NCBI GenBank assembly: GCA_965117025.1 | Contig: OZ220746.1 | Coordinates: forward strand, 62,001 to 126,000 | DNA length: 64,000 nucleotides | Reading direction: 5' to 3' | From: VXPQ01 sp965117025 | Lineage (GTDB): Bacteria > Bacteroidota > Rhodothermia > Rhodothermales > VXPQ01 | Shown: in pieces, positions 44,881-53,498 of the stretch | Layout of the letters: each line of letters starts with the position of its first letter | Position numbering within the stretch: the first letter of the stretch is position 1 | The notes under the pieces: model-generated | Seen by the model: the letters and a program-made list of their open reading frames with translations, nothing else | Databases searched by the model: none | What the model was told of the DNA's origin: nothing | Made by a program: the position numbers and the translations under genes

Positions 44881-46637
44881 CTAATCTATCCCTGCCCTCG
44901 GCTGTGCAGCGTTCTCCACCCGTATCGACAGAATATCGATGTCGTGATACTGCTGGTGGCGTATGGATGAGGCATAGTGGCGCAGCAGCCTCAGCGGGGT
45001 TTCCTCTCCGATGCTCGGCGCTCCCTCGTTGAGCATCACCATCTGGTCCTCGAGGTTCGTTTCGTCGGTTGTTGCGATGAACTCCAGGTCGGCCGAGTCG
45101 CCGTCGCTGCCGGGAGGAGCAGGCGACGCCCGGAATCGTCCGTTTTTTTCTCTTCCTCTCCGCGCATGAGAATATGCACGGTTTCCTCGCCCACGGCGCG
45201 CAAACGCAGTTCCATCTCCTCGCCCAAGCCCTTGCGCACGGTGAATTTCACCATGAAGTCGTCGATCTCGGACAGTATCCCGGGCGTCAGTTGGGTCTTC
45301 AGGCGCGACCGGCGTCCCCCCAGTATTTCTTCGAACATCGCGAGCAGGATAACGGTGAAGCCGCCGACGGTCATGCCGTTTCCGAGGAGTTCGGCCCAGA
45401 TGCCCTGGAAGGCTTCCGGATAGATCCAGTCAAACTGAAACGCGAGGCCGATCCAGAAGGCGACGCCGACCACCAGGCCCTTGCGGAAATCGAGGCCGTC
45501 CTGCACCAGGATCTTCATCCCGAAGATGAAGATGAGCGCCACGATCACGACGAAGTACGCCGCGACGACGGGTCCTGGTATCGAGATGAGGAGATAGATG
45601 AATTTCGGCAAAAACGCGAGCACCGCGAAGACGATGCCGACGCAGATACCGACGCGGCGCGCGGCGACTCCGGTAAGTTCCGCGACGCTGATGCTCATGC
45701 CGTAGGTGGTGTTTGGGACCGTCCCCGAGAGGCCGGACAGCAGATTGCCCAGACCATCGGCGGAAAGCGCGCCCTGAATGGACCGGAAATCGATTGCGCG
45801 CGGCCTGCGCCAGGAAACCCGCTGAATCGCGATGGCGTCTCCGAGCGTGTCCAGCGCGCCCACCAGCGTTACCATAATAAAGGATGGCAGGAGCGCCCAG
45901 AACGCCGGCGAAAAAGTCAGGTCCATCCCGGGGTAGGCCAGTTGCGGCAACCCGACCCATGCGGCTTCCGCCACCGCCGACGTGTCAAAAAAGCCGAAAC
46001 CGAAGGCGGCGGTCAGGCAGCCCGCCAGGATACCGATGGCCGGCGCCCAAAGCCGCAATGCCCCGGAGAAGCCAAGCGGGACGAGGAGCATGACCAGCAG
46101 CGTCACGCTCGCGACGACCGGCCCAGCGGCTGGCGAGACATCCGCAGGCACCTCAGCCAGCTTGCGCAGAATGAGCGGGGAGATCGTGATCGGGATGAGG
46201 ATGAGTACGGTGCCCGCCACCGTGGGGGTGAAGATGCGCCTCAGGAGCGCCATCCTCGCGGCAAGCACGAACTGAACCAGCGACGATGCGATGATCAGGG
46301 TCGCGAGCATGGCCGGCCCTCCCTGTTCGAGCGCCGTCACGCTCACGGCGAGAAACGCGCCCGTGCTTCCCATGACCAGGATGTAGCCGGCCCCGATGCG
46401 TCCCACCTTGCGCACCTGGATCACCGTCGTAATCCCGCTGATCACGAGTGCTGCGAAGACGGCCCAGGACAGGTAAGCGTCCCCGGCGCCCGCCACGGTG
46501 ATCATGACCGTGGGCGTCAGGACGACGCTCGCGATGCAGAGGATGGCGTACTGAACCCCGAGTCCGACCGTGATCGGGAGCGGAGGACGCTCGTCGGGTT
46601 CGTATCGGACATCCTGGCGGTTGGAGGTCGAGGCCAT
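44881..46637 (-). CDS. NCS2 nucleobase permease with frameshifted C-terminal ATPase-like domain
   Basis: The first ~450 residues are a nucleobase:cation symporter-2 permease with about 12-14 TM helices (GLGVQYAILCIASVVLTP; SGTVPNTTYGMSISVAELTG, the family signature region). A soluble C-terminal domain begins near LSEIDDFMVKFTVRKGLGEEMELRLRAVGEETVHILM. The frame that continues from the start stops at 45036 with a meaningless tail. A -1 shift at the A7 run (45143-45149) restores sensible sequence to 44881: DSADLEFIATTDETNLEDQMVM, then GAPSIGEETPLRLLRHYASSI. This domain has the outline of an RsbW-like HATPase. Total about 584 residues. Substrate probably xanthine, uracil or a related base. Confidence 0.82.
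45143..45149 (-). other. A7 slippage site in the permease gene
   Basis: Seven A residues on the coding strand (T7 on the plus strand), followed by CGG, exactly where the coding frame changes by -1. It may be an assembly or sequencing error, a real mutation or a programmed slippage site. Confidence 0.6.
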
Positions 46638-46752
46638 TGGGTTTTCCCGAAACGTCGTACGTGCACCGCGTGAAAGCCGGCGGTATCAGAGATAATGGGC
46701 GGGGCGGGTAACGATTCCCTGAAAGTCGGGGTTCCCCGGGATACGCGGCGCC

Positions 46753-48243
46753 CTACGAGGCCACATTATCCATCTGCGCTTTTTGCAGGCGTCCGCTGTA
46801 GTCCACGTAGACGGTTTTCGTTTCCGTGTAGAAGTCGAATACCTCCCAGCCGCCGTCGCGGTGGCCGTTGCCGGTGTGCTTGACCCCTCCGAAAGGCATG
46901 TGCGCCTCGGCCCCGATCGTCGGTCCGTTGATGTACGTAATGCCCGCTTCCAAATCCTTCATGGCGCGGTATGCAAGGCGTACGTCCTGGGTATAGATAC
47001 TGGAGGATAGTCCGTAGCGCGTGGCATTCGCCATGTGTACCGCTTCTTCGTAGGACGCGGCCTTGAGCACGGAAAGCACCGGACCGAAGATTTCCTCGCG
47101 CGCTATGCGCATTTCCGGCGAGACCCCGGTAAACAGGGTGGGTTCGAAGAAGAAGCCCTCTCCAAGCGCTCCCTGCGTGGCCTGCTTTCCTCCCATACGG
47201 AGGGTTGCGCCTTCGCTGCGCCCGATCTCGACGTAGCGGCTCACCTTCTCCAGGGCTTTTTCGTTGATGAGCGGTCCGACGTTCACGCCCTCGTTGTTGC
47301 CGTATCCAAGGACGAGTTTCTCGACCTGCTCGATGAGGCGTTCGACCAGTACATCGTGGATGGCTTCGTGCAGAATAAGCCGGCTGGTTGCCGTGCAGCG
47401 CTGGCCGGTGGTCCCGAAGGCGCCCCACAATACGCCTTCGAGCGCGAGGTCCAGGTCGGCGTCCTGCATCACGATTTGCGCATTTTTGCCGCCCATCTCG
47501 AGGGCGAGCCGTTTATTCAGTCTTCCGCACACCTCGCCGATGTTCGAGCCGGCGTCGTTCGAGCCGGTAAACGAGACCGCGTCGATGCCCGGATGCTTTA
47601 CGAGCGCTGCCCCGGCGGCGGCGCCTCCCTGCACCAGATTGAACACGCCGGCAGGCACGCCGGCGTCTGCGAAAAGGCGCGTAAGCAGCATTCCGCTGTG
47701 CGGTGCGTCTTCGCTGGGCTTGAAGACTATGGTGTTCCCGCAGGCCAGCGCCGGAAATATCTTCCAGGTCGGTACGGCGATCGGAAAATTCCAGGCCGTA
47801 ATGATGCCGACGGCGCCCACGGGACGCCGGATGCTCATGTTGAATTTGTCCGGCAGTTCGCTGGGCACCGTGCGCCCGAAGAGCCTCCGCGTTTCCGAGG
47901 CCGCATAGTATGCCGTGTCTATGGCCTCCTGAACATCCCCGCAGGTCTCGGCGAAGGGCTTGCCCATTTCGCGGGTTTCTTCGAAGGCCAGCTCCCGTTT
48001 CCGTTCCGTCAGCAGATCCCCGATGCGCCGGAGGATTTCTCCCCGTTGCGGCGCCGGCGTATCCGACCAGGCAGGAAGGGCCTTGCGCGCGGCGGTCACC
48101 GCGGCGTCGATATCCTCCTGCCCGGATTCGGGAAAATGTCCGATGATTTCCTGCGTACGAGCCGGATTGACCTTCTCGAACGTTGCGCCGCCGGCGGCGT
48201 CGAGCCAGGATCCGTTCACGAAATTCCGGAATGGGGCAGGCAT
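46753..48243 (-). CDS. NAD(P)-dependent aldehyde dehydrogenase
   Basis: 496 residues with complete ALDH motifs: AWNFPIAVPTWKIFPALACGNTIVFKPSED (cofactor site, partly cited), FTGSNDAGSNIGE, catalytic Glu in LALEMGGKNAQIV, catalytic Cys in GTTGQRCTATSR, and EEIFGPVLSV near the C-terminus. Length is normal. The aldehyde is not clear; the sequence is of the broad-specificity class, near the succinate-semialdehyde and alpha-aminoadipic types. It is 115 nt upstream of the NCS2 permease on the same strand and diverges from the aminotransferase across an inverted-repeat element. Confidence 0.93.
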   Translation of the reverse strand: MPAPFRNFVNGSWLDAAGGATFEKVNPARTQEIIGHFPESGQEDIDAAVTAARKALPAWSDTPAPQRGEILRRIGDLLTERKRELAFEETREMGKPFAETCGDVQEAIDTAYYAASETRRLFGRTVPSELPDKFNMSIRRPVGAVGIITAWNFPIAVPTWKIFPALACGNTIVFKPSEDAPHSGMLLTRLFADAGVPAGVFNLVQGGAAAGAALVKHPGIDAVSFTGSNDAGSNIGEVCGRLNKRLALEMGGKNAQIVMQDADLDLALEGVLWGAFGTTGQRCTATSRLILHEAIHDVLVERLIEQVEKLVLGYGNNEGVNVGPLINEKALEKVSRYVEIGRSEGATLRMGGKQATQGALGEGFFFEPTLFTGVSPEMRIAREEIFGPVLSVLKAASYEEAVHMANATRYGLSSSIYTQDVRLAYRAMKDLEAGITYINGPTIGAEAHMPFGGVKHTGNGHRDGGWEVFDFYTETKTVYVDYSGRLQKAQMDNVAS

Positions 48244-48269
48244 CGTATTGTTCGTTTGTTCATGGATTA

Positions 48270-48527
48270 AAGGATACTCTGATCAAGTCCACTTCGATCA
48301 GCGCTTCACGTTCGTGCGTAAAAGATATTACAATCGCATCGTCGGAATCAGCGGGAAGTACGGCGGATTTGGGGAAGTGCGGACGTGAAGCGCCCTTCGG
48401 GAGGCAGAGAGGGGTGCGCTGGCTGCGTCATTCCTCATTATGTGGGGCCTGCCACATTGCTTCGTCATTCCTTGCCAGCGCACCCCTCTCAGCCTCTGAA
48501 CTTTGCGGACTTAATCAGAGTATCCTT
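48270..48527. repeat. Nested inverted-repeat element, 258 bp
   Basis: Outer arms of 21 bases (48270-48290 and 48507-48527) pair with one mismatch. Inside are two more stems: 48301-48311 with 48383-48393 (11 perfect pairs) and 48407-48423 with 48474-48490 (17 perfect pairs), the latter enclosing TGTGG/CCACA. The whole would fold into a three-way junction. It fills almost the entire space between divergent genes. A MITE-like non-autonomous element or a structured RNA are both possible; no second copy is seen in this window. Confidence 0.85.
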
Positions 48528-48589
48528 ACTCTGCCTCAATTCCGTACTATCCTATGTACTTGCGGATCCGGTTTCAATAGCCTTTCGCC

Positions 48590-49789
48590 ATGTCCGAACG
48601 TATTCCGACGCATACAACCGGCTTTATCAGCACACGGGCGAACAACACGAAGCCCAGCGGCATTCGCCGGTTTTTCGAGATAGCCGCCACGATGCAGGAC
48701 GTCATTTCCCTGGGCATCGGCGAGCCGGATTTTGTGTCGCCGCAGCCGGTCATCGATGCGGCCATCGCCTCGTTGCACAAGGGGCGGACCGGCTATACGT
48801 CCAATGCGGGGTTGCTGCGCCTGCGCCGGTTGATCTCGGAAAACCTGGAGCGGCGCTATGGCATTTCCTATGCCCCGCAGAAGCAGATCATCGTCACGGT
48901 GGGGGGCAGCGAAGCCATGCTGATCGCCATGCTGGCGACGATCGATCCCGGGGACGAGGTGCTTATCCCCGAACCCTGCTTCGTTTCGTACGGCCCGCTT
49001 GCGGAATTCGCCGGCGCAAAGGTCGTGTACATACCTACGAGGGTGGAAACCGGGTTTCAGGTGACCGCGGAGGATATCGCCGCCCGGATCACGCCCCGTT
49101 CGAAGATGCTTTTCCTCGGGTATCCGAGCAATCCCACCGGGGCGGTGCTCCGGCGCGAATCGCTCGAGGACATTGCGAAAGTGGTGATCGAAAACGACCT
49201 GGTCGTGCTGTCCGACGAGATATACGACCGGCTGGTGTATGGGCGGGCGGCCGAAGAGGGGCATGTGAGCCTGCCGTCGCTGGACGGGCTCTACGAGCGC
49301 ACGATTCTGACGGGCGGATTTTCCAAGAACCATGCGATGACCGGATGGCGGGTCGGCTATGCCTGTGCTCCGGAGTCCCTCAGCGACGCCATGTACAAGA
49401 TGCACCAGTACGTGGTGATGTGTTCGTCCACGATGGGGCAGGTAGGCGCCGTGGCGGCGCTTGAAACGTGCGATGAGGATGTGGAGCGCATGCGCCGCTC
49501 TTATGACGAGCGCCGCCGTTTCATTGTGGACGGCTTGCGGGCCGCCGGGTTGCCGACCTTCGAGCCGGAGGGGGCCTTTTACTGTTTTCCCGATATTACC
49601 TCCACCGGGTTGTCGTCCGAGGAGTTTGTGGAACGATTGCTGACGGAGGAACAGGTGGCGTGCGTTCCGGGAGACGCCTTCGGGCCAAGCGGCGCGGGCT
49701 ATGTACGCTGTTCGTATGCCACTGCCATGGATAAGCTCGAAGAAGCGGTGCGGCGCATTACGCGGTTTGCCGACCGGTGCCGGGCGTAA
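48590..49789 (+). CDS. Class I/II pyridoxal-phosphate aminotransferase
   Basis: 399 residues of the aspartate-aminotransferase fold. The PLP Schiff-base lysine is Lys246 in GGFSKNHAMTGWR. Other landmarks are LGIGEPDFVSP, YTSNAGLLRLR, GYPSNPTGAVL and SDEIYDRLVY. The type matches PatA/AspC-like enzymes that accept aromatic or acidic amino acids; the exact donor is unknown. It stands between the inverted-repeat element and prfB. Being near nadB, which uses aspartate, is suggestive only. Confidence 0.93.
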   Translation: MSERIPTHTTGFISTRANNTKPSGIRRFFEIAATMQDVISLGIGEPDFVSPQPVIDAAIASLHKGRTGYTSNAGLLRLRRLISENLERRYGISYAPQKQIIVTVGGSEAMLIAMLATIDPGDEVLIPEPCFVSYGPLAEFAGAKVVYIPTRVETGFQVTAEDIAARITPRSKMLFLGYPSNPTGAVLRRESLEDIAKVVIENDLVVLSDEIYDRLVYGRAAEEGHVSLPSLDGLYERTILTGGFSKNHAMTGWRVGYACAPESLSDAMYKMHQYVVMCSSTMGQVGAVAALETCDEDVERMRRSYDERRRFIVDGLRAAGLPTFEPEGAFYCFPDITSTGLSSEEFVERLLTEEQVACVPGDAFGPSGAGYVRCSYATAMDKLEEAVRRITRFADRCRA

Positions 49790-49951
49790 AACTCCGGCGC
49801 CGCAGAGGTCGCAAACCGTGGGGAACGTCCGGGGCGGCCCGCCATGAAACGATGCGCGCGCGGCGTCGTACGAGCACCCGCCATGCGGATATCGTTTCCG
49901 GGCGTTCGCTGACCTTATTTGTTACTGTATGTGCTACTGTTTTTAACGGGC

Positions 49952-51068
49952 ATGTCATATTCCCAGGACCATATCCACTCTCTTCTGGAGCGCGTGCGTG
50001 TGCTCGGAGGCTATCTTTGACGTCGATCGTCGCAGGAGTACCGTCGAGGCGCTGAACGAGAAACGCATGGATCCGGATTTCTGGAACCATGCGGACGAAG
50101 CGCGCAAGGTGGAAATGCAGTTGTCGGTCGAGCAGGGGTGGCTCGACGAGTGGGAGGCCCTCTCCGGCCGGGCGGACGATGTCGAAACGCTGCTTCTTCT
50201 TGCCGAAGAGGAGGGCGCCGATCTTGCGGACGAGATCCAGGCGGAAACCGCCCGCATGGAAAAGGCGCTGGAGAAGCTCGAATTCAGGAATATGCTGGGG
50301 GAGCCGGACGACGAGCGTCCCGCCATCCTCACGATCCACCCGGGGGCCGGGGGTACGGAAAGCCAGGATTGGGCGGAAATGCTTTTGCGGATGTATACCC
50401 GCTGGGCCGAGGGCAACGGCTACAAGGCCGAACTGGTCGAGCATCAGGTCGGGGACGTGGCGGGAATCAAGAGCGCCAGCCTGCGTGTGGTCGGGTCGTA
50501 TGCCTATGGGTATCTGAAGTCCGAGACGGGCGTACACCGGCTGGTGCGGATATCGCCTTTCGACTCCAGCGGCAGGCGGCATACGTCTTTCGCCAGCGTG
50601 TTCGTGTATCCGGAGATCGACGACACCATAGACGTTGTGCTGAATCCGGACGATGTCGAACTGCAGACCTTTCGCTCCGGCGGCAAGGGCGGCCAGAACG
50701 TGAATAAGGTGGAAACCGGCGTGCGGCTGATCTGGACCGGGAAGTTATCGAACGGCGAAGCTGCGCGCGTCGTCGCGGAATGTACCGAGGAGCGCAGCCA
50801 GCTTCAGAATCGGGATCGGGCCGAGACGATGCTCAAAAGTCGTATTTATCGACTGGAGCAGGACATCAAGGAGGCGGAAAAGAACCGGCTCGAGGGTTCG
50901 AAGAAGAAGATCGAATGGGGCAGCCAGATCCGATCGTACGTATTTCAGCCCTACACGATGGTCAACGATCACCGGACGGATATCAAGGTGACGGATGTAC
51001 AGGCGGTCATGAATGGAGATATCGAACCGTTTGTGAAGGCGTTTTTGATGCAGCGGACAGACGCATAA
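49952..51068 (+). CDS. prfB: Peptide chain release factor 2, with programmed +1 frameshift
   Basis: RF2 ends translation at UGA and UAA. The gene starts at the ATG at 49952 and reads 22 codons (MSYSQDHIHSLLERVRVLGG, then Tyr-Leu) to an in-frame TGA at 50018. A +1 shift there continues as DVDRRRSTVEAL to 51068, for 371 residues. Release-factor motifs are present: GGQ in RSGGKGGQNVNKVETGVRL, and the codon-recognition region around the tripeptide position in HRLVRISPFDSSGRRHTSF, where SPF is the RF2-type anticodon (E. coli SPF). The nadB gene follows after 12 nt. Confidence 0.97.
50006..50021 (+). promoter_or_regulatory. Programmed +1 frameshift signal of prfB
   Basis: An internal Shine-Dalgarno-like GGAGG (50006-50010) is followed, at the same spacing as in E. 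coli, by CTT TGA C (50015-50021). Low RF2 lets the ribosome pause at UGA and slip forward, making more RF2; this autoregulation is well established for the family. Confidence 0.97.
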
Positions 51069-51080
51069 ACGAACAGCGCG

Positions 51081-52664
51081 ATGGTCAAGGTCGACTTTCT
51101 GGTAATTGGCAGCGGCGTGGCCGGGCTTTCGTATGCGCTGAAGGTGGCTGAGCACGGTTCCGTGGCCATCGTTACCAAGAAAGAGACGGCCGAATCGAAC
51201 ACGAATTATGCGCAGGGTGGAATCGCCGCCGTCATGTCGCCCCCTGATTCGTACGAGAGCCATATCGAAGATACCGTGGCGGCCGGAGGGGGGCTTTGCG
51301 ATCCCGGGGTCGTGCGCTTCGTGGTCGAAGAGGGCCCCGAACGGGTACGCGAGCTGATCGAAATGGGCGCCGATTTTACGCGCCGGGACGGGCAATTGCA
51401 CCTTGGACGCGAAGGAGGGCATTCCGCAGACCGCATTGTGCATGCGGCGGATACGACCGGAAGGGAGGTCGAGAGCGCGCTCCTTGCTTCGGTGCGCAGG
51501 CATCCGAATATCGTAACCTTCGAATACCACTTTGCCGTCGAACTCATTACAGAACATCATCTGGGGCAGCATGTCACGAAACTGCGCCCGGACATTCGCT
51601 GCTTTGGCGCCTACGTGTACGATTCCAAAGAGGACCGCGTGGAGATTTTTCTCGCCAGATCGACCTTGCTGGCCAGCGGAGGCTCCGGGGAAATCTATCT
51701 CCACACCACCAACCCCAGCGTGGCCACGGGAGACGGGGTGGCCATGGTATATCGGGCCAAGGGCCGGATCGCCAACATGGAGTTCGTGCAGTTCCATCCG
51801 ACGTCCCTGTATCATCCGGAAGCGGATTCTTTTCTGATTTCGGAGGCGGTGCGCGGCGAGGGAGGCCGGCTATACAATATGAAGGGCGAGCGTTTCATGC
51901 CTTCCTATGACGAGCGGGAAGAGCTGGCTCCCCGGGATATCGTGGCCCGTGCGATCGACGATCAGCTCAAGCAGCACGGCGAAAAGTATGTGCTGCTCGA
52001 TATTTCCCACCGGCCTGCCGATGTGATCAAGGAGCGGTTCCCGTACATATATGCCACGTGCCTCGGCTTCGGCATCGATATCACCCGGCAACCGATTCCT
52101 GTCGTTCCGGCGGCGCATTATCAATGCGGCGGCGTCCTCACCGATCATGTGGGGCGCACCTCGATTGCAGGGCTTTTCGCCTGCGGGGAGGTGGCCTGTA
52201 CGGGATTGCATGGCGCCAATCGCCTCGCGAGCAATTCGATGCTCGAGGCGCTGGTATTCAGCCGGCGCGCGACGAGCGTAGCGATCGAATATGTGCGGGG
52301 GCAGTCTTTCAGAGAGGATATCCCGGAATGGGATGCAAGCGGCACGGAAAGCCCCCACGCATGGGTGCTTGTTTCGCACAACCGGGACGAACTGAGGCGA
52401 GTGATGTGGGATTATGTGGGGGTGGTGCGCTCCTCGCTGCGGCTGGACCGTGCATTCCGCCGCACCAGACTGTTGTATGAGGAGACGGAAGATTTCTATC
52501 GCCGGACGCGTGTTTCCGTCGAACTATGTGAATTGCGCAATATGATTGCCGTCGCCTATATGATCATCCGGAGCGCGCAGATGCGCCGCGAGAGCCGGGG
52601 ACTCCACTACATGCTCGACTATCCTGCACCGGTGGAAGAAGAAAAACGCCCGACGCTCATGTGA
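51081..52664 (+). CDS. nadB: L-aspartate oxidase
   Basis: First enzyme of de novo NAD synthesis: FAD-dependent oxidation of L-aspartate to iminoaspartate. 527 residues with the dinucleotide-binding start FLVIGSGVAGLSYALK, TNYAQGGIAAVM, HSADRIVHAADTTGREV and EFVQFHPTSLYHP, and the late CGEVACTGLHGANRLASNSMLEAL (partly cited) that is characteristic of NadB and succinate dehydrogenase flavoproteins. NadB is preferred because of length and the C-terminal helical domain. nadA and nadC are not in the window. It follows prfB by 12 nt. Confidence 0.95.
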   Translation: MVKVDFLVIGSGVAGLSYALKVAEHGSVAIVTKKETAESNTNYAQGGIAAVMSPPDSYESHIEDTVAAGGGLCDPGVVRFVVEEGPERVRELIEMGADFTRRDGQLHLGREGGHSADRIVHAADTTGREVESALLASVRRHPNIVTFEYHFAVELITEHHLGQHVTKLRPDIRCFGAYVYDSKEDRVEIFLARSTLLASGGSGEIYLHTTNPSVATGDGVAMVYRAKGRIANMEFVQFHPTSLYHPEADSFLISEAVRGEGGRLYNMKGERFMPSYDEREELAPRDIVARAIDDQLKQHGEKYVLLDISHRPADVIKERFPYIYATCLGFGIDITRQPIPVVPAAHYQCGGVLTDHVGRTSIAGLFACGEVACTGLHGANRLASNSMLEALVFSRRATSVAIEYVRGQSFREDIPEWDASGTESPHAWVLVSHNRDELRRVMWDYVGVVRSSLRLDRAFRRTRLLYEETEDFYRRTRVSVELCELRNMIAVAYMIIRSAQMRRESRGLHYMLDYPAPVEEEKRPTLM

Positions 52665-52838
52665 GCCGTTTCCGTGCGCCTGCTTCTCCGGAGAGCTTTT
52701 GCGCCTGACGGCCCGCAGATCCATACCGAAATATCGGAACAACCCCCACCAAGTCGTGTTCCACGTTATTGCGGAGCAGTGTCCGACCAGGCATTCGGTG
52801 CAGATTGGGCTGTGTGCCTCTGGTTGACATGATACGTA

Positions 52839-52866
52839 GGAGGCTTCTCCGGAAGTCGCCTTTTTT
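52839..52866 (+). terminator. Rho-independent terminator 1 upstream of rimP
   Basis: GGAGGCTTC and GAAGTCGCC pair around a TCCG loop (one A-C mismatch and one G-T pair), followed by six T. It lies 175 bases after nadB. Confidence 0.75.
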
Positions 52867-52889
52867 GTCGTTGGCGTAGGTACGTTAGC

Positions 52890-52922
52890 GCCCGCCCCGG
52901 TAATCGGGTACGGGCTTTTTTT
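52890..52922 (+). terminator. Rho-independent terminator 2, 27 nt upstream of rimP
   Basis: GCCCG/CGGGC outer stem with inner CCCG/CGGG, loop GTAAT, followed by seven T. Only 26 bases remain before the rimP ATG, too few for a promoter with leader, so operon transcription presumably crosses this hairpin. Confidence 0.85.
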
Positions 52923-52948
52923 ATAACACGGGAGACGCGAAGCGATCC

Positions 52949-53437
52949 ATGACAGGGCCGCCAAAGGGACAGGAAAACGACGATCTTTGCGCGCGTATTG
53001 CGGCGCTTGTCGAGGAAGTTATTGCCGCTTCGGCCGTGTTTCTCGTCGAGGTCAAGGTGCGCGGCGCCAAAGGGTCCCGTGTGGTCGAGGCCTTTGTGGA
53101 CAGCGACGAGGCGTTTGGCGCCGACGATCTGACGCGAATCAGCCGCGAGGTGGGGTTCCTGCTTGACATGGAGGATATCATTGCGGGTCGGTATACGCTG
53201 AATGTGTCTACGCCCGGTCTCGATCGTCCTCTCGTGTTGTTGCGGCAGTACCGCAAAAATGTGGGCCGGGACGTATGCGTTCGCTACGCCGTCGAAAACG
53301 ATCCCGCCGATGCGGAAGTGACCGGCAGGTTGCTGGCGGCCGCCGACGATACGATCGAAGTGGCGGTATCAGGTTCGGATGTGCGCCGTATCCGCCTTGA
53401 TAACGTGGTGCAGGCCCATGTGCAGCTTCCATGGTGA
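52949..53437 (+). CDS. rimP: Ribosome maturation factor RimP
   Basis: Needed for 30S subunit maturation. 162 residues with the expected N-terminal alpha/beta domain (FLVEVKVRGAKGSRVVEAFVDS, DDLTRISREVGFLLD), YTLNVSTPGLDRPLV at the centre (the family hallmark) and an SH3-like C-terminal domain. First gene of the conserved rimP-nusA-infB cluster; nusA starts 61 nt later. Confidence 0.95.
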   Translation: MTGPPKGQENDDLCARIAALVEEVIAASAVFLVEVKVRGAKGSRVVEAFVDSDEAFGADDLTRISREVGFLLDMEDIIAGRYTLNVSTPGLDRPLVLLRQYRKNVGRDVCVRYAVENDPADAEVTGRLLAAADDTIEVAVSGSDVRRIRLDNVVQAHVQLPW

Positions 53438-53498
53438 ATCCGACCGGCGCGCCTCCGCAGATATATAACGAAAACCAACCGGCAAGAGATACCGAGAC

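Noticed and set aside
52665..52949. A tRNA or riboswitch before rimP (a tRNA gene precedes this operon in E. coli).
   Set aside because: No cloverleaf or T-loop sequence can be found; the segment is explained by two terminators.
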